NCBI GenBank assembly: GCA_036874045.1
Contig: CM072345.1
Location: forward strand, 13,291,001-13,355,000
Direction: 5' to 3'
DNA length: 64,000 nt
Origin: Cymodocea nodosa
Taxonomy: Eukaryota; Streptophyta; Magnoliopsida; Alismatales; Cymodoceaceae
The notes under the pieces are model-generated. The model saw only the letters and a list, made by a program, of their open reading frames with translations. It was not told the DNA's origin and ran no database searches. The translations under genes and the position numbers were made by a program. This document shows positions 20,701 to 32,913 of the stretch, one piece after another. The first letter of the stretch is position 1; each line of letters starts with the position of its first letter.

Positions 20701-23700
20701 TGAGACGGATGATGTTTACAGGTAGCTCCGATAATTTAATTAACCAATTATTATAATTAAGTTGACTGTAATAATGTTCGTAATTCAATATTTAAATTTT
20801 AATAAAATGAAAATAATTATTATCAAAAATTTCAATAATTTAATTAACAAAAAAACGATAATGTTCATAATTCTTATTAAAATTCAAATAAACAAAAAAT
20901 AATTACCATTGTAAAAAATATACAAAACCATTCCAAAAACAGTTGATGTTTATCAACCATCACACCGAGAAAGTTGCATCGCTAGTAGAAAATCCAATCT
21001 TCAATTTTTACATAGCGTTTCTTGTAACATCTTGCACTTGGGAGTGGGTTTAATGGGCCGGCCCCTCTTTACTGCCCCAAGTCACCTGTTGAAATAGGCC
21101 CATCTAGTCCAATCCGACTCGGTCCGTAGCAACTAAATATAATAATTTATTTATACCTGTAAATATTGTAATTATATCAACTAAAGTTGATAATTAATTT
21201 ATAAACGATATTTATCTTTATCCAGTCAAAAATATTTACATCCTAAAATGTAATTATCATATAAATATTCTTGTTTTGCAGTATTATGTTGGGGCGGCAA
21301 GCGAAGGAAAGGTTGACGAAAAATCAACTCTCGTGGTTCCTAACAGCGTCAAGATTAGAGAAACTGCTGCGGGAAAGAGTTCTTGTTGAGAAAGAAGATA
21401 ATGATAGCATGGATCTTGCAAGTTGCCGAATGCCGAGGGTGGTGGCCCTCCGGAAAGGGAGATCGCTGACCAGGAGTTCCAAGTAGAGCCATTGCCCATG
21501 CACGAGAGAGGTGAAGAAATGAAACCACAGAAAGAAGAATGCTTACGAAGAGTACTGGCCGAATGTGCCCGCCTCGCCATCGTTTCAGCACCACCCACCC
21601 ATGTGTAGAAACCCTACACGTCCGTCGTCTTCTCCTCTCCCGACGCCCGCCGCCGCCGCCGCCGCCTCACCCCCCCCCCCCCCCCCCATAAGAGACGGGC
21701 GTGCCCACGCGCATCGCGTCCCCGTCTCTCTCTCGATCTCGTTACACTACGCACACACAAAAGTAATATATGTATATCAGTAATAATATAACATGGATAC
21801 ATATATTCATAATATATTTTATTAAATATATAATATAAAATCGAAAAATGAAAGAACAGGGCCTGGATCGAGCTAGCCTGACCCCAAAAGTCAGGCTCCA
21901 TCTGGTACAGCCCAGATTCGGAGAGGATGGACACGGAACGACGAGGAGGTTGACGGAGAGTGCTCGCAGGCGATTCACCAATGGCCTTCCCTCGCTGCAA
22001 TCTCGTATTAAATAAATTCGAAAACGTGCATGGATTGGAAACAGAATATGTGACGTCATCCAAAAAAATCACACCTGAGGCGGTAAAACATCCACCGCCT
22101 CACTTATACATTTAACTATTATATAAGTAGAAGAAAATAGGGAATTTTATTGTAGAAGAGGGAGAGAAGGGGAAGAAGAAGAAGAAAAAGAAGAGAAGAG
22201 GAAAAAAGAAGAAGAAGAAAAAAATAGGGAATTTTATTGTATTTTTGTAATTTTCTTTTTTAGGTAAGTTTTTCTTCTTTTAGTTTAAAAATAGTCTTAT
22301 ATGAGATTTATACATGATTTTGGTAAGTATGGTGAGTTATGTAATTATATTCATAATTACTTATCATTAGTGTTATACATTATAGAATAATGTATAGATA
22401 TAGTTATAATGTTATTGATATACATTTCAAATCCATAACTATAAATATATTAATGTTATTATAAATTTATATTAATTATAACATAATTATGTGTTTATGC
22501 AAATAATGAGATTTTATATAACTTTTTAAGATTAGTGTATATCGAGCTTAAAGTAAAAATTCATATATATTAAAATGAATGAATGTTTAACTATAAATCT
22601 GACCATAAAGGTATAGTATTGTAGTATTATATATAATAGAGACGTAAGATATATTTGGCTTTATCTTAGACATTCAAGGTATTTGACTCTAATCATAATA
22701 ACATAACATAAGTGACAACTAGTTTCTCTTATAGAGAGTAAATATATAATTATAATTAAATAAAATATGAAAATGCATGAATAATTTTGATATTAAGGTT
22801 TAAGATATTATTGTAATTTATAAAATACATTTTTATTTGTGACAGAAATACATACTTTTTATTATTGCATTAGTTGATAATATAACATTCTTTTTCATAT
22901 GTATAACATGTTATTATTATATTTTAGACTAATAATAAAATAACTTATTAAACTTTAGCTTCCATGTTGATATTGTTTCTTTTAAGATACTTGAAAGATA
23001 TTTTGGAAGAACATGAGCATTTTTCAGTATTTTTCATCTTTTTCTTTTTACATGCATATATATTTTTTACTTTCTCTCTTTTTTTTTGAAGTTTTTTTTT
23101 TTAACACTTCAAAACCTTAAACCCAAAGATACTCTGAAGAGTAAATTACTTTTTAACTAATTATAATAAAATATTGTAAATAACAAATTTTATAGTTTAT
23201 ACTTTATTTTGTATTTTTATTTATTTGAAGTCAAATTATAAATAATTTCTATTACTTTTGATGCAAATCTATATATATGTATTGTGAATTATTATTATTA
23301 TATTTCTTTAACAAGTACAAATCTTATAATATTAAAGATAAACATTTTTCACACATCAAAATTTTTATTTATACGTATTTTTTTCTCTTTAATATTATGA
23401 TGATTACCGTATCTTTTTGAGATGTGACAGAATAACACATCGAAAAGACCTATTGTGGAATAGATATATCACAATTTATTGCAATAAAAAAAAATCAATA
23501 CCAATCTCTCTCCATGGCGTTATTTTAGATACAAGCATACCCGTTAGGTTTTCATGTTATATTTTATGTCATCCGAAATATCCAAATCGGATAAAATTTT
23601 CCTTGAATAGATTCCATGCCAGATGGCAAGATATTTTACAAACTTGACTGGAAAATAGCAAACTCTGTCAAAAGCATCCTGTTACATTAGAACATATTTC

Positions 23701-23921
23701 GTCCCCTCGATCGAAATGGGAACGTAAAGGTTGGATAAATGTCATCACAGATACAACACATGAGCATATAAAGATGTATGGACTCCAATACCCAGCGTGG
23801 TCGACGAGAACAGAAACAACAAAGCGTAAGGCGGACTCATTCCCAGTCACATATATATATTAAGACGAAGGCAACACGTGAAGCACAAGCCAATGTTGTT
23901 GCTTTCTCTCTCCGAAGTCCT
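20701..23921. other. Intergenic region, mostly AT-rich, no gene supported
   Basis: From 21040 to 22070 there is a more GC-rich patch with overlapping open frames on both strands, one of which (about 21594 down to 21400 on the minus strand) encodes a hydrophobic signal-peptide-like start but lacks an ATG. None matches a family I know. A run of C lies at about 21670-21687 next to a GCC repeat. From 22080 to 23600 the DNA is very AT-rich. The end near 23900 is the 3' side of PEX22. Confidence 0.5.
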
Positions 23922-26900
23922 TCATAGGCACGAGAAATACTGTTCTAAACTCGAAGAAGTGGAAACATTTGATGCCAAGCAGCTTGAAGCAGCAGGTGAA
24001 ATGTGGAGTAGGTATCTAATGAATCGCTGTTCCAACGACATAAATTTGTAAGATGGTCGGAAACAAAAACACGAGAAATTTTCAACACAAAGATAGGTAA
24101 AGAGGCATACAGAGAGATTAGATACTATCTCTGAGTTTGTATCAACGTGCCAATCTGGCTCTAGTTGCCGAACAAAAGAAGCCCGTCCATTCTCAGTGCT
24201 ACAAAAGAGAACCTGTACGACAAAGCACAAGCAGAAAGAGGAACTGGCGAATCAGAAAAGATGCCCTGGAATTTATGTGAAATTTAATAAGTTTCTCGGT
24301 AAGAAGGAGGTTGCCTGGAATGAGAAAGCTCAAAAGATAATTGTGCATTCTCAGATTAATTTTCCACTAAATAATTTATAAGAAGAAAAAATTGGAAAGA
24401 AACATAGAATGAAATTCTTAGGTCTCTAGCATCACACCTTGTCCTTCACCAAACCACCGACCTTGAAGAACCCAGCATCCTCCAAAGCTACCAGAACTCT
24501 TTCCTGAAGATGATGAACTGAATTATACTAAAAGGATTCCCCATAGAACTTCAATCATATAGACTGCTTGCAAAATGAAGCAAGCAGACAAATCAAGCAC
24601 ACAGATGAAGAAAAGAATTTCACAGGAATTTGAGAAAGCTCATAAATGTACTTTCGGAACATACCTCACTTTCATCATCTAAAACTGTTTCCATCAAGTA
24701 GACATCACACAATTTAGCTAATTCTGAAAGCACCTCCAAAACAGAGGGCCTGACAGTTGCATGTTTCTGTAATAAAATGACCATATGATAACTGAAATGT
24801 GCCCTATCTGGAAGTTAGTAAATATGATAATAATAATTCAACAATTTATTTGCAACCTGAAGTTCATCAGGAGTTCTCTCCTCCAAAATCACACCAAGCA
24901 GCTGACAAGTTACCTGCATAAATACAACTGATATACATGAATGCCGACCAAATCACAAATTTAATCTTCTTAACCCTCATCTTAAATATCTTGAACTTAT
25001 TGAGATGAACCCCACATAGTTGGATATAGGCATTTATTGTTGTTATTGCATTGAATCTAAAATTTGATCCAACCACTGCAGAAATTTGGAAGATCAACAG
25101 GAAACTAGATAATTAATGACACAATCACAAAGGATTTAAATAAAAGCTAAAATCACCTATATATAACCATACCCAGCTTACATTAAATATTAAACTTATG
25201 ATAAAATGGTAAGCTTGCGATGATTATAGCATGAAAATTTATCTATTTCATTTTGATTCTATAAAATAAAACATTTTCTGCACTTCAATTTCAACAATAT
25301 CTGAAAGCAAAATATGAAACTTGAGGTGAAAATAGATCTTCGTCATGTAAAAAGAAAACCAATCTTTACGTCTGTTTAAAATGGCAATTTACTTAAGATA
25401 TCACTAATACCATAACACTATTGTAACAATAACAAAACCAACAACAACAATCTGAACTATAATCCTATTACCTGAGAACTATAACACTATCATATAGACA
25501 AACAAAATAAGTTAATAGCATTAATATAAGAAAATGATATCATATAGTAATCAGTATCAATATGTGTGTATGAATTAGCAACAGTAATACAATTTTAAAA
25601 ATATCAAAACACCAATAAATAAAAGTATAATGCCATTCTATGAAAAACCAAATCAAAATGAAACTTCCAGGCTTTCAGTATTGAAATTCATCTCATGAAT
25701 CACGACTTTATTTGAAAAGGGTAAAAATGGAAGTTAACACTAAGCAATAAAATGTAGGAACCAAAAAATAAGGAAAGTCCTACATTAGTCAGTTCTATAA
25801 GAATAAAGAACTTTAAATTTACCGAAAAAGAATCAAGACTTTTAAGAAACAAAGAAGGAAAGATTTCATTAGTTAAAGGTTATGAAGGTAAAGCCTATGC
25901 ATGTCCAAAGTTAATAAGCAGTCCGAAAATTTAAATGCTGAGTCTTTTTAGAACTGGAGCCTTGTTGGATCTAGTGACGAATCCAACAATGATCCATTTT
26001 TAAGGGTCTCTACAACCAAAAAGGCTTTTGTGTGCCTGTGTCTGTGTTTATGTATTTGTGTGTCTATGTATATCTCTATGAATGTGTGTGTGTGTAATTT
26101 GAAAAATTAATGCAACCAAGCATTAATAGCCTTGCATCAACCCATGAAAATACTTCTGTTTAAAATTTGTGTCAAGTTTGGTTTCCACCAAAGATCTTAC
26201 ATTGATGTGGTTGGTTTTTTGAAAAGAAAATGAAGATCAAAGTTCTTTTAGAAAAATCAAAAAAGAAAGAAAAAAATTGCATAATAAAGATAATAATTTT
26301 TAATCATATAGGAAAAAGACATAGAATATCAGTCCATGGGCTTCAACAGTACACCATCTCATTTAACAAAATGAGTTGAAATGTAAATGGAAGTATTTCA
26401 TGTGTATGTGCACGAAAAGAATTATATAAGTACAGCAATGAATTGGTTTTATTGCCCACAAACATCAACAAGAGCAATATTGATGCATTCTTCTATTCCA
26501 TATTGTCAACCATGAATACAAATTGTCCACAAAATTGTGGATCATTTTAACAGTTTAAGACGTCTACCCTAAATCAAGATACTTTTCAGCAAGCTATTCA
26601 CTATCAGTCATTTTTTGAGTATTGGTGTATCAGAAAAAGAAGGCACATCAAGTATCGATGGAAATTTTGATGAAGACAATACAAAGTTATGGAAGCACCA
26701 AATTTTGAAGGAAAAACCTCAAATTTTGGCTTAAAACATCAAGATAAGATAAAAAAAATTATAATAGATATTTAAAATCAATTAGATTTAATTTTTAGAC
26801 AATTATATCAAACAAATGTTACATACAATGAATTATATGATCCATATGCTTGTAGATAACCACAAAGCTAAACAACAAAATGTAAAATAATAAGATATGA

Positions 26901-29900
26901 CTTACCTTGGAAAAATACAATTCAATACCATGAGGAGTGTCTAGGGGTTCATAGTGATTATCATCTCCTTCTAAATGTTGTTGCTGTAAATACACGGGTT
27001 GGGCATACTTTATTTGACTATGTCACTTTCCTTCTATTCTACAAAATAAGTCCATACTATAGTAGTGGCATAGCATATCTGGTAGTTGATAAACATTTAA
27101 TGATATTCAGCATCAGGCACATTCTTGTGATAACCCATAAGTGGTAATTGCTGCTTATACCATAAAAGTTTTTTCATCATTTCCTCATTTATCTCCATCT
27201 CTCTTGTCTTTGATAGCTGTGGTGACTTCCATAACTTTGATGACCGATAACTGAGGTGACCTTGACTACTTAGATGACTCTAATGACTTGGAGCATAAAT
27301 AGATCCAATATTACTCCATATATTCACTGAAGAGTAATCAAATTAATCATAAAGGCTACTACCCTCAAATGATGTGTAGCCATATGGATCATGGATACTC
27401 ATTAGATAATTAATGACATCTATTTCATTAAAAAAAAAACCAGAAATTCAAAGAAAATCTATCTGAAACTTACAAAAATATGAATCTAGTAAAGGAAACC
27501 TTAGATCTAACACAACATGAGGCAAATGTACTACATTTCTTTTATAAATACAAGTAAAAAAAGAAATTACGAAAAAACTGATAAAATTACGTAAATTAAC
27601 GAAAAATAAAAGAAATTATGCCATTAACAAAATAACACTTTAATATAAGCTATGAGGGAAACATCTAACCTAACATTGACAATACGTGATGAATTTCACC
27701 TAAGACTTCAATATTTCTGAAAATCCATATAAAAATTCAAAAAAATTAAGATTGTAATAAAAATAACTATCTAACCTAAAATACCTTAGTTCTAACATAT
27801 GATGGGCTGACTTCATTAAATCTCAGCTATAAATATCTAAAAAATGAAAATTATGAAAAAGGAAAATAATCTGTAAAAAAACCGAAAATTATAAAAAAAT
27901 TCAAAACTTAGCAAAATCATCTTAAGCCTAAAGTAAATAGACAAGATCTAACATTGAATAAGAGGAAAGCTTTAAAATTATACCTTTTTGTAACCTTGAA
28001 GAAGATCCCAGCGCTTAAATTCCTTTGTTGGAAGCCTTTAATCATATAAACAAACTATGATTGAACAGCAGCTCAAATCTCTGGCATTTCAATGGATTAA
28101 TTGAAGTTTCATCCATATTACATGAAATGTGCATGTTAGTGCTTAAAAATGGAGGTATCAAATCGATACCACCAATCCAGCTCAATATTTTGACCAATCT
28201 AGATCTGATTCTGATGTCGCCCTTGATATCAGATTGATTCTCTGAAAAAACTGAAATTTCAACAATATGGATCGAGACAGCAATCACTACTTTTAAGCTA
28301 TGAAACACAGATACTCCTAAAATCCCATTGCACCCATATTGGACAAATGTCAAACATGGATTAACTTGGATTAGGCCCAAATATGTGTTTGAAACACCAC
28401 ATGGCATGCTTAGAATATTTTGGTAAAAAATTAAATATTTGGCCTAGTTCAACTAGGATACTTCATGAATGCTTTAGGGATACTCAAAGGATTCAATTTT
28501 GGTACTAAAAAGCATACCTAGGTTTCAACATGCAAAATGTCCATAACATAAACCCTAACACATCCCCCCTCACAGCTTCACTCTCCTCTTCATGTTGATG
28601 AACTTGTCATCACACGACAACTTTGCTACTAACAACCACTCATTCTCTGATGACTCTTTAAACATCAAAGTCCTGTAATTCTATTGGCACGATCTCCTTC
28701 AATAGCAGATCTTCTACCACTAAACTCCTCTAAAGAAGACTCTTCTAGAACCAAACTCTTCAAACTCTATCCACATGAAAGTAATTTTTCAACTTTGATA
28801 GCATTCTCCTCCTACATTGATGCTACCAACATCGAATCCTACCTTCACTACCACCACTTCTACCACTATCTCCTTCCTTCACATCCATCAATGCTCCAAT
28901 AGGTGAGTTTTTTTTTTTTACTATGGTGAATGTTGCGATTTTTTGTTATTGCCTTATTGTATGTTTGAGGTCCTTATTTCGTAAATTTTGGTATAGTGTA
29001 TTATATTTTTTGAGTTTGATTTCACATATGTTGTATGATTTATATTACTTTGTGTTATTTTAATATATTTTTAATCTTTAAATAATTATATTATTTATTT
29101 ATTTATTGTTGCGTCCATGCTGAATTGCATCTAAAATTTTAGAAATTTACCAAATGCTTGAAACTGTATCTTATCATATCTGTATCCATGCTACAGAGCT
29201 TTTAAGTGTTCTACCATTTGAACAAGTATCCTATGGCAATCTATGTAACACGTTCTCATGTATGGAACATGACATCATTTAGCATCTAGGATCTCAGATA
29301 TAGAAAATGCATCATAAATACGGTAAAAATCAGAGAGAAAAAGAAATGTTTGCATACAACTTTAAAATCTTACATATGTAACATAAGGGAGTCTTTCCTA
29401 ATTGTGACACTAGGTAATTTTTCTAGTGGTATATTAATATTTTTCTTTAATTTATAAATACAAGGGTGGGCTAAGAGGACCATATAGATTTTATTATTAG
29501 AGGGTTATACAAAGCTCAATAAATATTGATCCTTGACCTAAAGGTTTTGAAATTTGACACTTTTCTATGAAATCTCAACCACTGATTTTGAACTAGAAAA
29601 TAATATTATTATTATATAGTATAAAAATATATTATACTATTATTAACTAATTATATTTAATTTTTAAAAATAAAATATTAGAAAAGACGTGATGCCACCA
29701 GGAAAACTTTACCAAAATAAAGTTTAGGAACTTCTCCAAAAGAAAGTAATAAAGAAAGAATTCGGATGGGATTATATGGTTAATAAGCAATCTATGAACA
29801 ACAAAATAGCATACCTTTCGACCACCGCTTAGTTTCTTCCTCATGACTTGTCCTAGAGTACACTGTAATGGCTAACATGAAAACAAGAACCATAAATTGG

Positions 29901-30623
29901 GCAGCAACTTCTTCAGATCTACATTCAAAAAATAACAAAGTACAAAACAGTTTACAAGTAAATTCAAGTAGCAGGTTTTTTTTAACCTCGATGGGATGAT
30001 TGATCCCTTCGGTTGCATCCATGTCCTTCAAATTCAGTAACTGTGAATAAACTTCGGGGTCGGAAGGCTGCACATTTGCTAAGCCACTGTTGCTCGATGA
30101 AGGGCCATTTCTCCGCTTTCTGCGTGGTGGTCTTTCAGGTGATCTCAAGAACTTCCAAGCAAAGACGATAGCAAGAGCAAAACCAGCAAGGGCGCCAAAT
30201 GAACCAGCATTCTGAAAGTCCGACATGAGAAGAGAAGCTTCAAAGCTAATCGGGAAAGAAAACGCAAGTTATACTACAAAAAATAGGACAAATTTCGAAG
30301 AAAATATCCTCCATCAATCCAGAAACTATCAAACCTAGACCTCGCACGCAATTCCTTTCCTTCTAATCAAGGGAGGAACATCTAAATAACGTGTTGATGA
30401 TGCAGATATCAGTTTTTTTCACCGGTAGAAATCCATTCAACTTAGAAGGAAGGAAAAAAAAAAAAAACAAACGGAAGATAGGAATCAGTCGGAGAGAGAA
30501 GAAAATGAGCTTGACCTTATTATTGAAGAGAAGCACGACGATGCCGGAAATCTTCCGCCCGAGATGACCTGCGACCCTTCTCACGAGATTCCCAACCTGG
30601 TCCGTCACCGACTCCACAGCCAT
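23922..30623 (-). CDS. PEX22: Peroxisome biogenesis protein 22 (PEX22)
   Basis: Eight exons, all joined in phase 0, give 270 residues: 30516-30623, 29987-30211, 29815-29862, 24857-24913, 24665-24766, 24438-24503, 24111-24212 and 23922-24026. A membrane anchor lies near residues 39-58 (GSFGALAGFALAIVFAWKFL). The soluble domain contains VTCQLLGVILEE, KHATVRPSVLEVL, a VGGLVKDK and VLFCSTENGRASFVRQLEPD segment, and a C-terminal SLEQYFSCL. PEX22 anchors the ubiquitin-conjugating enzyme PEX4 at the peroxisome membrane for recycling of the import receptor PEX5. The start is the ATG of MAVESV; the upstream frame has only a TTG. Intron 3 spans 4.9 kb. At exon 3 about a dozen residues known in other PEX22 proteins seem missing, so this join is the least certain. 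Confidence 0.9.
25000..25055 (+). mobile_element. 3' tail remnant of an RTE-class LINE
   Basis: The sequence CCCACATAGTTGGATATAGG followed by TTGTTGTTATTG resembles the typical 3' end of plant RTE LINEs, where the ORF ends in ADP..VG and a short TTG repeat follows. It lies in the long PEX22 intron. Only the last part is recognisable and the 5' limit is not visible. Confidence 0.45.
26900..28030 (-). other. Decayed protein-like segments with splice-like borders in the PEX22 intron
   Basis: On the minus strand two short stretches read as exon-like coding pieces. One at about 27981-28033 contains LPTKEFKRWDLLQGYKK before a GTATAA donor. One at about 26905-26985 contains DTPHGIELYFSK before a GTAAG donor. 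Between them a broken frame reads, among others, KLLWYKQQLPLMGYHKNV with stop codons. I do not recognise the protein. A decayed transposase is one possibility, since they lie in an intron of an unrelated gene. Confidence 0.3.
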
Positions 30624-32913
30624 CGCGTTCAAATCTCACACCGACTGCGTCAGGGTTGGCCCTCTGTCTCTCACGACAACGGAGACGCCATGGATCTGGC
30701 TCCGGCAGCCCTAGAAGAGAGAATTCGTTGTAGATAAGGAAGGGAAAAGGAATCCCTCCGAAGGAAGAAGAAGACGACGACGACGACGACGACGGACGGA
30801 AGACCGAGCTCAGCTTTACCCTCTCGCGAATTCTCGCGTTCATATTTTATTTTGTTTATCCTCTTGTAATATTCTGTTAATTTTGATTTAGATCGGATAA
30901 AAGATAAAAGGCTGAATTTTGCTTTACGCTTTATTTAATTTTTTAAGTTTTATTTATTTACAAGGGCCACATATTTACGTTAAATTACGAGGGCACTGAA
31001 CTATGGACCGATGAAATGTTTATTTATTTCTTTTAATTTTTGATAACGATTACGTTTTATTTAAGATTAAAATGAAGCAACAGATTAATTACATTGCCCT
31101 TTATTTTTTTATGTTTATTTCTCCAAACGTGTTTTCAGACAACTTCCGTAATTGTACCTTTTATAAAATACAAAAGGTAAATAATCATATGAATTAAGCT
31201 GTTAAATGATTTTAAACACGGTAAATTTTTCATTTTAATAAAACAAGTGCTTCATCTAACGATTTTAAAATCCATTGATTTTATAATTAATATATCATAA
31301 TGAATAAATTTAGATTAAATTGTAATTTTAATACATAGAAAGGTATCTTTTAGAATAAAAAATTATATCAATAATAATAATATAACCGTATTCTCTATGG
31401 CGTATATCATAAAATCTCATGTATAATTGATTTTGGAGATAGACTTCTAAATAACTGTCTACTTATATAGAACATGTGTGATGCAATGGATTTTTTTATA
31501 ATAGAGAACGGTTCGAAAATATACAATATTATCGTTTGATTTTATAATATAAATGATATCTTCATTTTTATTTTCAGTAATTTGGGTCTTTTTAACTGAA
31601 TAATTTTTTTCCTTTATTAGACTTATACATGACCTATCTTTTAAATTCCTATTTTTCTATCACCAGTTTCTACTACAAGATGTAATTTATCTACTAAGGC
31701 ATGAACATGGCTTTTTTCCCCCACAACGCTCTCAACCGCCGGAGATTGTGAAATAAGAAACATGTATTTTTTGGCGGTCGGCGATTAATGTCACCTACGT
31801 CATAACTCTTAATTTCCTTTTAAAATGATTCAATCATTTTATCAATGCCATGATATAAATATTTCCAGAATTTCTTATTGAAAGAAAATTTACTAGAAAT
31901 AATGTCGACGTTTTCCAAAAGAAATATCGATAGTATTTCGAGAACGTAGATCATCGGAAAGAATCGTTCTACACGTTTCGAAGAGAATCGAGTAGCTTTT
32001 AAATAGTATTTTATAATTTGTTTTTTCAGAATTGTAGAATTAAGAAAAAGTTCAACTTTGATCGACTTTTTTTAATTTAAAAAATGTTCTCTCCTGACAT
32101 GAAATTTAATTTTAAAATTAAGACAAGATTTGAGGAAATTTCTAAACAGATTTTATACAATTATTTAAAATTTGAGGATTCTTCTGACCTTAAAATCGAT
32201 GTAAGTTTCGTGATTTTACAGAAATGTAAACTTCTAAAATTGGCCCCTAGTGCTTTTCTTGGAAATTTTTTCGAGTATCATTCGGTTTATATGTATATAA
32301 TACGTCTCTTTTAGTTCAAATTTAAGTAAAAGCATCAGCAAGATTAAAAGCAAGTAGCATTCATGCAAAGAAATTCCTAAGATAAATATGACCGACTTCA
32401 TTTCAGGCATCTCCCGTACATTTTATTCCAAGCCCAAGCAAAACAAATCCATGTCATACCATTCAACGGGCGGAATCAGAAATACATGAATGATGTTCCA
32501 TATATGGCACCGTACGCGAAGAAAATGTTCAACCACTCTGCCACATGTTATTGTTCATTATTATTTATTAAACATTACGAAATTCACAGCCCAACCCATG
32601 ACTTTCATATTGACAGTTTCACCCACACGCTCAACAAGCGCAATAGGGGAAATTGGAGAATGCAATATAGAATACACACATAAGTTACTTGACTAGTGTA
32701 CGGTAAAATTGTGGCAGAAAATACAGCCTTCATGAAAAAAAAACACACACACACACACACACGCTTCATCACTTTATGGGTCACTTCAACTAGCTTGTTA
32801 TAAGAAGGGAATGACCCTCAACATTAATCAAAACGGAGTAAATGGAAGAGAAACACACCCTATACAATAAATATGAAGTCTCATCACCTCTGCGAGAACC
32901 TTTAAATAATCAA
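30624..32913. other. Intergenic spacer, no gene recognised
   Basis: The right-hand flank of PEX22 (30624-30845) is GC-rich and holds a GAC/GAC-type triplet run near 30773-30795 in its upstream region. From 30850 on the DNA is AT-rich with only short frames. A CA repeat lies at about 32743-32762. The end before 32914 should be the 3' untranslated region of the Lunapark gene. Confidence 0.55.

Noticed and set aside
30520-30843. 107-codon minus-strand frame over the PEX22 start
   Set aside because: It is a different frame through exon 1 and its upstream region and shows only low-complexity serine.
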